Assembly (NCBI GenBank): GCA_031291575.1
Contig: JARLIT010000073.1
Location: 32,645 to 96,644 of the forward strand
Source of the DNA: Ancalomicrobiaceae bacterium
GTDB taxonomy: Bacteria; Pseudomonadota; Alphaproteobacteria; Rhizobiales; Ancalomicrobiaceae
Reading direction: 5' to 3'
Length of the DNA stretch: 64,000 nt
Part shown: positions 47,710-57,000 of the stretch, piece after piece
Layout: each line of letters begins with the position of its first letter
Numbering within the stretch: the first letter of the stretch is position 1
Made by a program: the position numbers and the translations under genes
Notes under the pieces: generated by a model
What the model was told of the DNA's origin: nothing
Databases searched by the model: none
Seen by the model: the letters and a program-made list of their open reading frames with translations, nothing else

Positions 47710-47982
47710 CTATCGGTCCGGTTGCAATCCGCTTGCGGACTTTGCGGCACACAGTGCCGCATAAACTGCATTGTGCGCCTTGACCTGGCGGATGGTCGAA
47801 TTGGTGTCGGATTTCGACCAGGTCACCGGACGGAACGCGGTGCAGGCAAGCTCGGTGGGCGCGGGCAGACGGGATGGCCGTTCAATCACGCCGAAATCCG
47901 TCGTCGTCGCGCAACCGTTCAGGATGAGCGTCAGACCGAGTATCCTGACCAGCACGCGCAGCTTCGGCTCGCGACAGTCCAT
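47710..47982 (-). CDS. Outer spanin (Rz1-like) lipoprotein candidate
   Basis: A 90-residue lipoprotein: LRVLVRILGLTLILNGC is a signal sequence with lipobox LNGC. The mature part contains ACTAFRPVTWSKSDTNSTIRQVKAHNAVYAALC, a pattern I recognise from small phage lysis-cassette proteins. It begins inside the preceding reading frame, overlapping it by about 100 bases in a different frame, exactly as Rz1 overlaps Rz. An outer spanin would sit in the outer membrane and, with the inner partner, fuse the membranes at the end of lysis. No biochemical motif proves this. Confidence 0.65.
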   Translation of the reverse strand: MDCREPKLRVLVRILGLTLILNGCATTTDFGVIERPSRLPAPTELACTAFRPVTWSKSDTNSTIRQVKAHNAVYAALCAAKSASGLQPDR

Positions 47983-48112
47983 CGATCACCTCCTCAAGTT
48001 GTGCCTTGGTGGCGGCAGCCGTCGCCATGTCGACGAGGCGGCGATCGTGCAGAAACGACAGGAGTGCCGAGGCGAAGCCGACCACGGCTCTGACTAGGGC
48101 GAGCGCGTTCAT
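47882..48112 (-). CDS. Inner spanin (Rz-like) candidate
   Basis: A 76-residue protein with one N-terminal membrane helix (ALVRAVVGFASALLSFL) followed by a polar helical stretch (ATAAATKAQLEEVIDGLSRAEAARA) that could form a short coiled coil: the topology of an inner-membrane spanin, though shorter than most. Its ATG follows the holin-like gene's stop immediately, and its 3' part overlaps the lipoprotein gene out of frame. Function rests on topology and arrangement. Confidence 0.6.
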   Translation of the reverse strand: MNALALVRAVVGFASALLSFLHDRRLVDMATAAATKAQLEEVIDGLSRAEAARAGQDTRSDAHPERLRDDDGFRRD

Positions 48113-48340
48113 TCAGCCGATCCGGCGCGTGGCTTTGATGCGGCCCCAAATAGCGACGCCGCCGCCGATGATCACGACGATCCGGTCCCATAGAGGGACA
48201 ATTTGTCCGATCAGATCGAGCGCCTGAGCCTGATCGTCGGCGCTGACACTGTAGCCGGCGAGGCCGGCGGCGGCTGCCACGACGCTCAGCGCGGCGCCCC
48301 AAATCGTCGTCGATGCAAACAGGCTCTTGGTGCCGTTCAT
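48113..48340 (-). CDS. Small holin-like membrane protein
   Basis: A 75-residue protein with two hydrophobic segments (TIWGAALSVVAAAAGLAGYSV and LWDRIVVIIGGGVAIWGRI) linked by an acidic loop (SADDQAQALDLIGQIVP) and a basic C-terminus (KATRRIG), as in class II holins. An excellent ribosome site (GAGGAGAG) precedes the ATG. It starts the three-gene cassette holin-inner spanin-outer spanin. No endolysin gene is next to it; the gp14 peptidase is the only wall-degrading enzyme seen in the cluster. Confidence 0.65.
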   Translation of the reverse strand: MNGTKSLFASTTIWGAALSVVAAAAGLAGYSVSADDQAQALDLIGQIVPLWDRIVVIIGGGVAIWGRIKATRRIG

Positions 48341-48480
48341 GGCTCTCTCCTCGGCGGGATTGGCGGAAGACTTTCGTGCCGACCGGGGCACGATGGCTCA
48401 ACTTCGACCAGCGCCCAGCCGGCGCCGCAGTGGCGCGACGGTCGAGGCAGCGGCAATGTGAGCTGAAGTCGGATTTTGCC

Positions 48481-48828
48481 TCAGGTTCCGGCGGAATAGG
48501 CCGGCCGACCCGGCATCGTCGCCGAGGTGCCGGCAACCACGGCCCTGAGCGCCCGGCGATAGGCCACCCACTCGGCCGGCACGGCCACGCCGGCTTCGAC
48601 ACAGCGGATCACTGTGCGATCGCTCGCCTCAAGCGCGGCGCGGGCCTCGGCGGCGGTGTCCGGCGCAGGTGCGACAGAAGGCACCGGCAGGTTGCCCTCG
48701 GCGAGCCATTCTTGATACGCCTGCCAGTCGCGGTTGGCGGGATCGGGCGGGATGATCGCGCCGTCGGACCGCAGGATCGGCTGAGCATTGATCGGCATCG
48801 CGCCGTCGGTCAGAGCATATTCAACCAT
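48481..48828 (-). CDS. Small tail-associated protein
   Basis: A 115-residue protein starting two bases after the tail fibre stop, with its ribosome site (GGAG) inside the fibre gene. It contains LRSDGAIIPPDPANRDWQAYQEWLAEGNLP, the pattern found in small proteins that follow phage tail fibres (fibre assembly or attachment). It has no signal peptide or membrane segment. Translational coupling with the fibre supports a chaperone or accessory role. The exact family is uncertain. Confidence 0.65.
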   Translation of the reverse strand: MVEYALTDGAMPINAQPILRSDGAIIPPDPANRDWQAYQEWLAEGNLPVPSVAPAPDTAAEARAALEASDRTVIRCVEAGVAVPAEWVAYRRALRAVVAGTSATMPGRPAYSAGT

Positions 48829-48830
48829 GG

Positions 48831-50531
48831 TCAAATCTCCGCGCTCGCCTCGACGTAGGCTGCTGCCGTATTGGCTCCCAGCCATGTCGCGGCGTGGCCC
48901 AAGACAAGTCCGGATGCCACGGATAGATTGACCGACGCGCCATCGGTCCCCATGTAGAGGCTGCCGAATCCGGTCACCGGATAAAAGGCATTGTCGGCAA
49001 ACAGCGCTGTATTGCTTTGTGTCAAAGTTGGCGTTGCGCGCATAGTTGCTGGATACTTGAAGTATGCGTTGGCGGCTGTCGTCGTATAGACTGCCGCAGC
49101 GCCAAATCCCGGAAAGACGCCACCGCCAGGGAATCCAGACATCCGGAAGTAATACCGCTGGCACAGCAGCAGTTCGAGCCCGACCGGTCGGCGCTCGAAG
49201 GCGCTGGCCTGCGTGCCCGGCTCGAATTGCGGTCGGGTGACCGTTCCTGTCGAGAATTCAATGTTGGTCTGCGTGCCGGCCGTAAGCCCGGTGACGATCA
49301 AAGGCGCGGCCCGCGTTGCCGCGCCATACGAGCCCGTGCCGGTGTAGCCGGTGCCCTGCCAAACGCGAGCCTGGGCCGTGCCTTCGTGGGCGAGCGCGTA
49401 GGCGCCCCCCTCGAGCAGCTTGTCCTCGACGGCCATGATCAGCGAGCCGGCGGAAATGGTCAGCGTCGCATCGACACCCGTCGTCGCGAAGGTGTAGGTG
49501 CAGCCGGATGCCCCGCCCTTGACGCCGTCGTGGCCGTATTGCCCCGCCGAGAGCTTGTAACCGGCAACCGTGATCGTCGTCGAAGCCACGGTCTGCGACG
49601 CCGAAACCGTATATGTGCCGGTCCCGCCGGTGCCCGTTCCGAGCGCGGTGATGGTGGTCCCGGCCGTAACGCCGGAGCCCGACAGGACCTGACCGACCTG
49701 CAGCGTGCCCGACGCGACCGCCGATACAGTCAAGGTCGTGCCGGAGATGGCGCCGGTGAAGACCGGCAGGTTCAGCCCGCGCTGATTGACGGCAAACGTG
49801 GCATTGCGCAGACGATTGCGGAAGACGTAGCCGTCGAGCCCGAGATTGGTACGCGCGCCGGCCGGGTTGTTGAATGATAGCGCCGCCGTCGTTTTGTCGA
49901 TGACAAGAGCATCCCTCCATGACGAACCGTCTGGCGAGACTTTGACATGAAAGTTGTCGTCGCCGCAGAGCCCGGTCTCGGCTCGCCCCGAGTATCCGTC
50001 CTGGTAAAGCTGCGAGACGGTGTTTGATGACGTCGATTTGTTGAGCGTTTGGCGCAGATCGCCGGTGCCCCCCTCAGACGTTGCCAATGCCGTGAAGAGC
50101 GCGGCGTTCAGCTTGGCGGACAGGGGACTGGACGTGGTTGCGGTGGTCCCCAGGCCGAGCAGCCGGACACCCTGCAGCGTTCCCATCAACACCCCGAAGG
50201 CATCGACCCAGGCCGTTCCCGCCCAGGCGTAGATTCGAGTCTCGTCGATCACCCAGACGCACCAGCCCGGGCTCGGCGCGTAGAACGTCCACGCGCCGTC
50301 CTGCCACGCGGCGATGTCGTCGGATTTGCCCGTCCAAGCCGCGGTGGCACCTGCCGCGACGATATAGGCGTCGCCGGTGGAGGGGCTCGCCGGCGGCGTC
50401 GCCAGCGAGCGGGTGGCCACCGCCGCCTGCACCAACTGATCGAGCGCGTTGATCGCTTCGTTGTGAGTGACGTGTTTCTGCGCCTGTGCCGCATCGATCA
50501 GCGGCAGGCCCAAGCGGGTCGTCGATGTCAT
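48831..50531 (-). CDS. DUF2793 tail fibre / receptor-binding protein
   Basis: A 566-residue fibre. The N-terminal DUF2793 domain ([34 protein letters not shown] ... [21 protein letters not shown]) probably attaches to the baseplate. The middle holds a beta-rich phage module beginning [15 protein letters not shown] (about residues 263-318), familiar from many tail fibres, and the C-terminus is Gly/Ala/Thr-rich with [28 protein letters not shown], a common fibre element. It lies about 90 bases after the gp15 stop. It should determine which cells the particle binds. Confidence 0.85.
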   Translation of the reverse strand: MTSTTRLGLPLIDAAQAQKHVTHNEAINALDQLVQAAVATRSLATPPASPSTGDAYIVAAGATAAWTGKSDDIAAWQDGAWTFYAPSPGWCVWVIDETRIYAWAGTAWVDAFGVLMGTLQGVRLLGLGTTATTSSPLSAKLNAALFTALATSEGGTGDLRQTLNKSTSSNTVSQLYQDGYSGRAETGLCGDDNFHVKVSPDGSSWRDALVIDKTTAALSFNNPAGARTNLGLDGYVFRNRLRNATFAVNQRGLNLPVFTGAISGTTLTVSAVASGTLQVGQVLSGSGVTAGTTITALGTGTGGTGTYTVSASQTVASTTITVAGYKLSAGQYGHDGVKGGASGCTYTFATTGVDATLTISAGSLIMAVEDKLLEGGAYALAHEGTAQARVWQGTGYTGTGSYGAATRAAPLIVTGLTAGTQTNIEFSTGTVTRPQFEPGTQASAFERRPVGLELLLCQRYYFRMSGFPGGGVFPGFGAAAVYTTTAANAYFKYPATMRATPTLTQSNTALFADNAFYPVTGFGSLYMGTDGASVNLSVASGLVLGHAATWLGANTAAAYVEASAEI

Positions 50532-50620
50532 GAGCTGACTTTCACTGGATCGGGGGATAGTGGCCCGGCAGGGCTACAGCCGATCCCGCGCCATGCGCGA
50601 GGTTGGAACCGGTGCCGGCC

Positions 50621-53600
50621 TCAGAAGGTCAGGGTCGCAGCGCACGGAATGCCCGGCCCGAGCGCTGCCGAGAGCTGAGCGACGCTGATGCTGTAGGCGC
50701 CTTGCAGGCTGCCGAAATCCGCCGACTGTGCCGTCGCGACATAGGTGCAGGACGGCGTCGCCACGTCGAATTGGCGAATGGCTGTACCCGACGACAGGAT
50801 CTGCAGGCGGTAGGACTCCGTCTCCTCGCCGAGCGGCGCATCGCCGGCACTCCAGACGTCCGCCCCCGGGAGGCGCGAGCGGCGGATCCAGCTGAACGTA
50901 ACGTCTCCGGTCGCTGGATCGCGCCGGGCACGGATGTCGGTCGGGCTCCAGGGCAGCAGGCCACGCCCGGTGGGCGTGACGGCAACGTCGATATACGTCG
51001 CAGCCGTGTAGGCATCGCGCGCCGGCCCGACTTTGAAGGTGAGCGCGCGGCCGACGTCGTCTTGCGAGATTGGCAAGGACAGCAACGCGTCGTCGAGCAC
51101 GACGAAGGGACTGCCGGCCGGGATAGGGGCGTTCCAGGCATCGTTCGAACCGCCCTGGACACGCAGGAGCTTCGAAAGCAGATATGTCTGGGTGCCGGTG
51201 AGCGTTGCATCGGCGAACTGGCAGATCTCCCAGGCGCCGGCCGAATTCCGCACCGCCACCAGATTGGCGCCGCCGAGGACGTCGGCCTCGCTGGCCGACG
51301 ACAACGTCCCGGCGAAGATCCGAACGCCGATCGCGTTGGCGCGATCCCAGCGGCTGACCGGCCCGGTCGGGGCGGTGGTGGTCGTCAGCCCCAAGGTCGC
51401 CCGCTTTGTCAGCGTCGCCGCGAGGCCGTAGGAACCGCCGCCACTCGCTTGCCGCCAGACCGAGACGGTGCCCGGCCAGGGGTCGGCGGCGACGGCAAGA
51501 TAGGGTCGGTAGGCCGGATCGCTGTCGTTGGCGTGGGCAATGTCGAGCACAAAGACGGTCGGCTGGCCGTAGGCGGCAGCAGCACCGGCGTTCACCCTGC
51601 GGGCGGCGACCGGGACCGGGCCGTAGAGGCCGGGATCGGCACTGCGGGCCTCGATTGCGCGCGACGCACCGTCGGTGATCTTCTCGATCAGCACGGTGCG
51701 ATCGATATCGCCGGTTGAGACCGTGACGATGTCGCCCGGCTCGAGGGCGGCGGCACCAACCGGCACGGCGAAATTGACCGTTTCCCGGCCGATCCACAGA
51801 TCGTGCAGCCACTCGTCGGCGATGCCGAGGGTCACGGCGAGGGGCGCCACGACCGGCAGATCCGCCCGTGTCGCTCTCTGACTGTAGCCGGAGAGGCGGC
51901 GCGAGGTGACCGTCGAACGGCGATGGTCCCTGAGCGCGTCCGACACGGTCACCGAGACTTCGTGCGGCAGATCGGTCTCCTCAGTGCGTTTCACTTCGAG
52001 GAGTTGCGCGTTTCCGGGATCGACCAGATCGTCGCCGCCGATTTTCGCGATCACCCGCCGCGACCGGCCGGCGAAGCGCACGGAAAGGCCGGTATCCACT
52101 GCATCGATCTGCCAGGCGGTGAGAAGCGGCTCGAGCGCCGCCCGCGCCGACATGTTGCTGTCGATCAGGTAGCCGTCGACATGGCCGCCGACCGCCTGCA
52201 TCTCGACCCCGGTGAAGCCGCAGTCGGCCAGAACGGCTCGGATCAGCGCCTCGACGCTCGTCCCACCCAGCCGCCCCGTCAGCCAATGGCCGGTCGGCCA
52301 GTTGGCGCCGTCGGCCCAGACGTCGGCAAGCGCCGGAAACGCCGGGAACGGCCGCGCGTCCCAGGTCCACAGGTGGATCGTCGACGGATCGACGATTCGA
52401 GCGCCTGACGTCGTCGTCAACGCGGCGGCGGCGAGATGATCCGCGTCGGCCGGATCCCAGGCGGACAGAACCGCCTCGCAATAGCGCCGCTGCATCAGGT
52501 CGTCGCGGGCGCCGCGCGAAAAATAGGGAAGACCGGCTGCCGACGAGTTGGCGTCCGGGAACATGTTTGGCTGGTTGGCGCCGAGATCGACCGCCGGACA
52601 GCCGGTTTCCGTCAGCCAGATCGGTTTCGACCGCGGCACCCAGGCGGTCGGGCTCGCCGCCCGGACGCCGCCCGGCCGGTTGAAGTGCTGCGACTGCCAC
52701 CAGCCGGCCAGATCCTTGAAGCGCCAGATCCACGGTTCGGCGTAGGCGCCGTCGGTAATCGGCGTGCGCACCTGCGCGGACCGGTCGGCCGCGCTGGCGT
52801 AATACCAGTCGTGGCCCTCGCCGGCGAGCACCCGGGAACGCAGGTAGTCTATGTCCCAGGGAGTCTCGGCCACCGCCGCATCCAGGTGGTCGCCGTAGCG
52901 CCAATCGGCGAGCGGCATGTAGCTGTCGACACCGATGAAATCGACGTGTCCCGAGGCCCAGAAGGGATCGAGATGGAAGCTGACGTCGCCCGTTCCGTCG
53001 GTCGGATGATGGCCGAACCATTCCGACCAGTCGGCGCCATAGGAGACTCTCGCGGTCGATCCAAGGATGGCCTTGACGTCGCCGGCAAGTGTCACGAGCG
53101 CGTCGACGAAGGGATAGGTCGAGGGGCCAGAGCGCGCCGTAGTCAGACCGCGCAATTCGGAGGAGAGGAGGAAGCCGTCGACGCCCCCGGCCGCCGCAGC
53201 GAGGCTCGCATAATGCAGCACCATCCGGCGAAACGACCATTCGGCCGGACCGGAAAAGACGACCGAGGTCCCCGACACCGCAAAATCCGTCCGACGGCAG
53301 GACCCGACGAAGGCGGCAACATCGGTCGCCACCACCGAGGTCTTGTCCGGCGAACCGGGCGTGCCAGGCGCCGGCGACGGGGTGATGCGCCCGCGCCAGG
53401 GAAACGGCGACTGGGCACTGCCACCGTAAGGGTCGGCGAGCGAGTTGCCCGGCGGGATGTCCATCAGGATGAAAGGATAGAGCGTGACCTTCAGGCCGCG
53501 CGCGGTGATCGCCCGGATCGCTGCGACAACGCTTGCGTCGTCCGGCGTGCCACCGAAGCTGGCGATCGCTGTCGTCGACGTGACGCCATAGGCCGGAGCC

Positions 53601-54547
53601 GGGGTCACGTAGGAGACCTGCCGGGCCGTCGATCGATCGAGGCCGGCGACCGACCAGGAAAGCGTCACCGAACGTGTGTTCGAGCTGACCCGAGGCGACA
53701 CGGTGCAGTGCCCGGCCCTGAGATCGTCGCCGAACCAGGCGACGACGAGGGCGATGCGTTCGAGCGCCGGACACAGCGCCTGCAATTCGTCGAGGGCGGC
53801 GGCGAAATCGGTCGCGGCTGAGGTGACGTGGCGGTTTTCCGACACCGTCGAGCCGCTGGAACTCACCGACGTCGCCGCGGTAGTCGACAGGCCAAATTCG
53901 GTGGCGCCGGGGATCAGGGTCACGGCGCGGATGCGCGATTCCAGCGTATCGACGACGCGGATCACCTCAAACGAGAGCTGCGGCAGACGGTTGCCGTAGT
54001 CGGCCAGCGCCAGGCGCTCGAACACCACATAGGCAAGGCCACGATAGGCCGGTACGGCACCAGGCTGCACCGCAGCGATGAGCGCATCGGGGAGTTGGTC
54101 CTTGCCTCCCTCATAGATCCGCATCTGCACGGTGGAGAGATCGAGCTCGACCCCGTCGGCCCAGACGCGGGCGACGCGGTTGATCGGTCCTTCGCACAGA
54201 CCCACGGCGAAATTGGCGTAGTAGTCGTAGCTCTGCACCGTCGGTCCGCCCTTGCCACCGGCCTGGGAGCGCACCGTCTGTTCCTCGTAGTGAGTCGCCC
54301 AGAACACCTGACCCGACAGGCGCACGCGGCCGTAGACACGGGCGATGTCCTTGCCTTCGGTCGAGGTCTGCACCGTCAAGTCGGTGAGGCGCGGGCCCTT
54401 GGTCTCGGTTGGAAGCGTTGAACGGATGAGGGCGCGATCGATGATGGCGCCCGCGATCGCGCCGATAGCGCGGCCGCCGATAGCGCCGATCGGGCCTAAC
54501 AGGGCGCCGGCAGCCGCGCCGGCTGCCGAGAGAAGGATCGTGGCCAA
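50621..54547 (-). CDS. GTA gp15-like baseplate multidomain protein (TIM-barrel 'megatron')
   Basis: A 1308-residue protein, the largest in the cluster. The N-terminus has Gly/Ala-rich hydrophobic repeats (LLSAAGAAAGALLGPIGAIGGRAIGAIAGAII), then a phage-tail domain (VYGRVRLSGQVFWATHYEE ... YYANFAVGLCEGPINRVARVWADG). A glycoside-hydrolase-like TIM barrel follows (about residues 400-720; VSYGADWSEWFGHHPTDGTGDVSFHLDPFWASGHVDFIGVDSYMPL, IWLTETGCPAVDLGANQPN), then beta-rich hub domains. In RcGTA the homologue forms the baseplate and tail tip. Translation seems to start at a TTG with GGAG upstream. Confidence 0.92.
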   Translation of the reverse strand: MATILLSAAGAAAGALLGPIGAIGGRAIGAIAGAIIDRALIRSTLPTETKGPRLTDLTVQTSTEGKDIARVYGRVRLSGQVFWATHYEEQTVRSQAGGKGGPTVQSYDYYANFAVGLCEGPINRVARVWADGVELDLSTVQMRIYEGGKDQLPDALIAAVQPGAVPAYRGLAYVVFERLALADYGNRLPQLSFEVIRVVDTLESRIRAVTLIPGATEFGLSTTAATSVSSSGSTVSENRHVTSAATDFAAALDELQALCPALERIALVVAWFGDDLRAGHCTVSPRVSSNTRSVTLSWSVAGLDRSTARQVSYVTPAPAYGVTSTTAIASFGGTPDDASVVAAIRAITARGLKVTLYPFILMDIPPGNSLADPYGGSAQSPFPWRGRITPSPAPGTPGSPDKTSVVATDVAAFVGSCRRTDFAVSGTSVVFSGPAEWSFRRMVLHYASLAAAAGGVDGFLLSSELRGLTTARSGPSTYPFVDALVTLAGDVKAILGSTARVSYGADWSEWFGHHPTDGTGDVSFHLDPFWASGHVDFIGVDSYMPLADWRYGDHLDAAVAETPWDIDYLRSRVLAGEGHDWYYASAADRSAQVRTPITDGAYAEPWIWRFKDLAGWWQSQHFNRPGGVRAASPTAWVPRSKPIWLTETGCPAVDLGANQPNMFPDANSSAAGLPYFSRGARDDLMQRRYCEAVLSAWDPADADHLAAAALTTTSGARIVDPSTIHLWTWDARPFPAFPALADVWADGANWPTGHWLTGRLGGTSVEALIRAVLADCGFTGVEMQAVGGHVDGYLIDSNMSARAALEPLLTAWQIDAVDTGLSVRFAGRSRRVIAKIGGDDLVDPGNAQLLEVKRTEETDLPHEVSVTVSDALRDHRRSTVTSRRLSGYSQRATRADLPVVAPLAVTLGIADEWLHDLWIGRETVNFAVPVGAAALEPGDIVTVSTGDIDRTVLIEKITDGASRAIEARSADPGLYGPVPVAARRVNAGAAAAYGQPTVFVLDIAHANDSDPAYRPYLAVAADPWPGTVSVWRQASGGGSYGLAATLTKRATLGLTTTTAPTGPVSRWDRANAIGVRIFAGTLSSASEADVLGGANLVAVRNSAGAWEICQFADATLTGTQTYLLSKLLRVQGGSNDAWNAPIPAGSPFVVLDDALLSLPISQDDVGRALTFKVGPARDAYTAATYIDVAVTPTGRGLLPWSPTDIRARRDPATGDVTFSWIRRSRLPGADVWSAGDAPLGEETESYRLQILSSGTAIRQFDVATPSCTYVATAQSADFGSLQGAYSISVAQLSAALGPGIPCAATLTF

Positions 54548-54562
54548 GGACGTGTGCTCCGG

Positions 54563-55090
54563 TCAGGCGCCAGTGTCGGCGAGATGGAGGTCGGCGAAAT
54601 GCGGGTCATTGGAGAGGGTGATGGTCGGTGCAGTCGCCGCGGGCAGTTCGGGAAAGCGGAAGGCAAAGGCGATGCGCCTTCGCCACCAGGGTCCGAGCGC
54701 CGATTCGACCACACCCGAGCCGTCGTAGGCGTGGACGAAGCTCTGACGCGTCGCCATGACGCCGGCGTGCTTGGCCGGGACGTCGTCGCGCCAACGGAAC
54801 AGGAGGATATCGCCGGGGCTTGCATCGGCGACGGCCAACTCGATCAAATGGCGCCGCCCGGCCTCGGCGAGCGCCTCGCGTCCCGCCGCCTCGGCCCAGT
54901 CCGGGGCGTAAGCCGGCACGATCTCCGGCTCGGCGCCGTAGAGGTCGCGCCACAGACCGCGGATCAGGCCCAGGCAATCGCAGCCGACACCTTTGAGCGA
55001 TGCCTGATGCCGGTAGGGTGTGCCGATCCAGCCCCGCGCCTGCGCGACGATACGGGCGCCGCCGGCGGCATCCAATGTGCCCGCGCTCAT
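54563..55090 (-). CDS. GTA gp14-like NlpC/P60 peptidase
   Basis: A 175-residue cell-wall peptidase. The catalytic Cys39 is in GVGCDCLGLIRGLWRDLYG, and the His lies in KHAGVMATRQSFVHAYDG; SPGDILLFRW is the conserved block between them. In RcGTA the homologue cuts peptidoglycan during DNA delivery. The ATG overlaps the gp13 stop (ATGA). The C-terminal extension (ALGPWWRRRIAFAFRFPEL) is typical of the phage-associated subgroup. Confidence 0.9.
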   Translation of the reverse strand: MSAGTLDAAGGARIVAQARGWIGTPYRHQASLKGVGCDCLGLIRGLWRDLYGAEPEIVPAYAPDWAEAAGREALAEAGRRHLIELAVADASPGDILLFRWRDDVPAKHAGVMATRQSFVHAYDGSGVVESALGPWWRRRIAFAFRFPELPAATAPTITLSNDPHFADLHLADTGA

Positions 55091-55980
55091 GACACCAGCG
55101 CCTTGCCGTCGCTCGGCAGCGCCGTCAGCGCCGGATGGGCGAGGAGATAGTCCGAGCCCGGGATGTGCGGAAAGCCGCGGAAGTTCACCGCATTGGCAAA
55201 GCGCTGATCGCAGGTGTCGATCAGCTTGTCGCAGCCGGCGGTGACCGTGAAGGCGTCGCCCACGGCCGGGATCGCTGCCGCCGGCTGCCACAGGTCAAAC
55301 TGGGCGAGACCGTCGTCCACCTGGTGCAACTTCACTTCGACGGACGTGCCGGCGTTGGCGCCGGACGCGAAGTCCAGGCGGCCGCGCTGGAACCAGCCGG
55401 CGGCAAAGCTGCCGAGCCCACCGGCGGAAAAGCGCGTGCGGCTTGCGACCGCGACGATGGTGCCGGAGCCGCGATAGGTCGCCAATGTCAGGTCGATGCC
55501 GCAGCGGGCATCTCCCAGATCGGCGTCGCAGCGGTGCTGGTAGATGCGTCCACGCTCCTGATCGAGCGCGGCGGAGAGCGAGCGGACTTCGGCGACGAAT
55601 GCGCCGTCGCGGCGGGTGACCTCGCCGATGACGCCGGAGCGCTCATGCAGGATCTGGCTGACATCGGCCCAGTTGACGAGGAAGACGTCGATCGTCGCCC
55701 CGTCGTAGAGCCCGCGGGCGATATCGGCATCGGTGATGGCGGCGGAGCTGAGCGCCCCAAGTATTTCGCCACCACCGACAGACAGGTCGGCCGAGGCGAC
55801 GCTCTCGGAGGTGCCGAGACCGGTCGCCGCCGCATAGGTCTGACCGGCAAGGATCAACGGCCGGTCGTGGTCGGTGAAACCGAGGACGGTACCGTCGCGC
55901 CGCGTCAGCCGCCAGCAGTTGGCGAGCGTGGTGACATGGCCGGCAAGATGGCTGGCAAGCCCTGCGTCGAGCATCTTCAT
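55087..55980 (-). CDS. GTA gp13-like hub protein (DUF2163)
   Basis: A 297-residue tail hub protein. N-terminal LASHLAGHVTTLANCWRLTRRDGTVLGFTDHDRPL and the Cys-rich C-terminal part (HRCDADLGDARCGIDL, AGCDKLIDTCDQRFANAVNFRGFPHIPG) are characteristic; the conserved cysteines bind an iron-sulfur cluster in RcGTA, as I recall, and four or more are present here. It overlaps both neighbours by four bases (ATGA), so the gp12-gp13-gp14 trio is translationally coupled. Confidence 0.9.
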   Translation of the reverse strand: MKMLDAGLASHLAGHVTTLANCWRLTRRDGTVLGFTDHDRPLILAGQTYAAATGLGTSESVASADLSVGGGEILGALSSAAITDADIARGLYDGATIDVFLVNWADVSQILHERSGVIGEVTRRDGAFVAEVRSLSAALDQERGRIYQHRCDADLGDARCGIDLTLATYRGSGTIVAVASRTRFSAGGLGSFAAGWFQRGRLDFASGANAGTSVEVKLHQVDDGLAQFDLWQPAAAIPAVGDAFTVTAGCDKLIDTCDQRFANAVNFRGFPHIPGSDYLLAHPALTALPSDGKALVS

Positions 55981-56618
55981 GGGCGAATCTCGATCAAGGG
56001 AATGGAGGGAATTTGGCCGGCGGCGAACTGCGAGAGATCGACGGTGAGATCGTCGGTGTCGAAGCGCACCGGCACGTGGAACTCGAATCCGGCGGTGACG
56101 GCCGCACCAATCGGCGGGACGGCCGCGGGGGCGAAGCTGACGAGGCCGGTCGTCGCATCGACTGAAAAGTCCGTACCGAGGTGTCTTTCGGTTCCGGCGA
56201 CGGCGATTCGGACCGTGCCGGCAACCGGTTTGGCGATCTGCCGCGCCCAAGTACCGCCGTAGGTCTTCGTCAGTTGAAACACGATGGCGCCGCCGTCGCC
56301 CGTACCGATCGGCTGATCTACGGGGGACGGATCGGCACCAAAGCCGCAAGAGCGGTCGTCGAGCGGATCCTTGAAGCGGAAGCCGTAAAGTCGACCGCGC
56401 CGCGCTTCGAAAAATGCCACGACTTCGGCAAGATCGGCGAAGGAGCGGACGCCGGAGCCGGCATCGAAATGCCTGCGGGAATCGGCCCAACGCAAATTGC
56501 GTCGTTCGTCGCCGGAGCCCAGCGTCACGATCTCAGTCTTTCGTCGTGGTCCACCGGTCGAGCCGAGTGCGATTCCGACGGGGAAAACGACTTCGTGGAA
56601 GGACGAGACATCGGACAT
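55977..56618 (-). CDS. GTA gp12-like distal tail protein (DUF2460)
   Basis: A 213-residue distal tail protein. SSFHEVVFPVGIALGSTGGPRRKTEIVTLGSGDERRNLRWADSRRHFDAGSGVRSFADLAEVVAFFEARRGRLYGFRFKDPLD is an unmistakable DUF2460 N-terminus, and the C-terminus (FEFHVPVRFDTDDLTVDLSQFAAGQIPSIPLIEIRP) is equally typical. It links the tail tube to the hub. Unlike its neighbours it is separated from the upstream tape measure gene by 382 bases, and its ribosome site (GGGGCACGTAA) is weak. Confidence 0.92.
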   Translation of the reverse strand: MSDVSSFHEVVFPVGIALGSTGGPRRKTEIVTLGSGDERRNLRWADSRRHFDAGSGVRSFADLAEVVAFFEARRGRLYGFRFKDPLDDRSCGFGADPSPVDQPIGTGDGGAIVFQLTKTYGGTWARQIAKPVAGTVRIAVAGTERHLGTDFSVDATTGLVSFAPAAVPPIGAAVTAGFEFHVPVRFDTDDLTVDLSQFAAGQIPSIPLIEIRP

Positions 56619-57000
56619 TTACGTGCCCCGGAGAGTTTTGATCTTGCGCAACGCACCATTCGTTACCCGCAAGTAACGTCTGCCTATCGATCAGGCTTGG
56701 CGTCGACACTGCACCAGCCGGATCGTTCGATGAGATCGGGACTGCTCTTTCGCGCCGAAACTGAACCGCCGGATCGAAGATCGGGCCGACATCCGGATCG
56801 CATCGGAGAATCCAGTCCAGAAGGACAGACCAAGGACCATTGGAAGCGACCGGACCCGGGTTCCGACGACGGACGCCGGCAATAGAGTCGCCCAAGGCCA
56901 GACCTACCCAAGGTCGGCCGATCTTTTTCGAGCGGCGCACCTCGTGCCGGTTCGAACCTGCAACATCGGAACCGTGAGCCCCTCCTCGTCGGAACCGGTG
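56619..57000 (-). other. Unexplained 382-base gap inside the GTA operon
   Basis: Neighbouring genes overlap by a few bases, but here no convincing gene is present. A weak open frame (GTG start near 56940, 135 codons, running into gp12 out of frame) has no recognisable family. Features seen: TCGGAACCG twice (56966-56990 area), the palindrome GGTTCGAACC near 56952, and GTTAC-TTGCGG-GTAAC on the minus strand about 45-60 bases before gp12. It may be a decayed gene, an internal promoter or an inserted element. Confidence 0.4.

Noticed and set aside
52436..53821. Long plus-strand frames across the GTA baseplate gene
   Set aside because: The whole cluster is on the minus strand and the plus-strand translations are low-complexity Arg/Gly-rich shadows.
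56533..56940. 135-codon minus-strand frame in the gp11-gp12 gap
   Set aside because: It overlaps gp12 out of frame, has no recognisable family and a poor start; kept only as part of the unexplained gap.
56940..56990. tRNA-like GGTTCGAACC string, possible attachment site
   Set aside because: The flanking bases do not form a T-arm stem or acceptor stem, and there is no integrase or matching repeat at the other end of the cluster.
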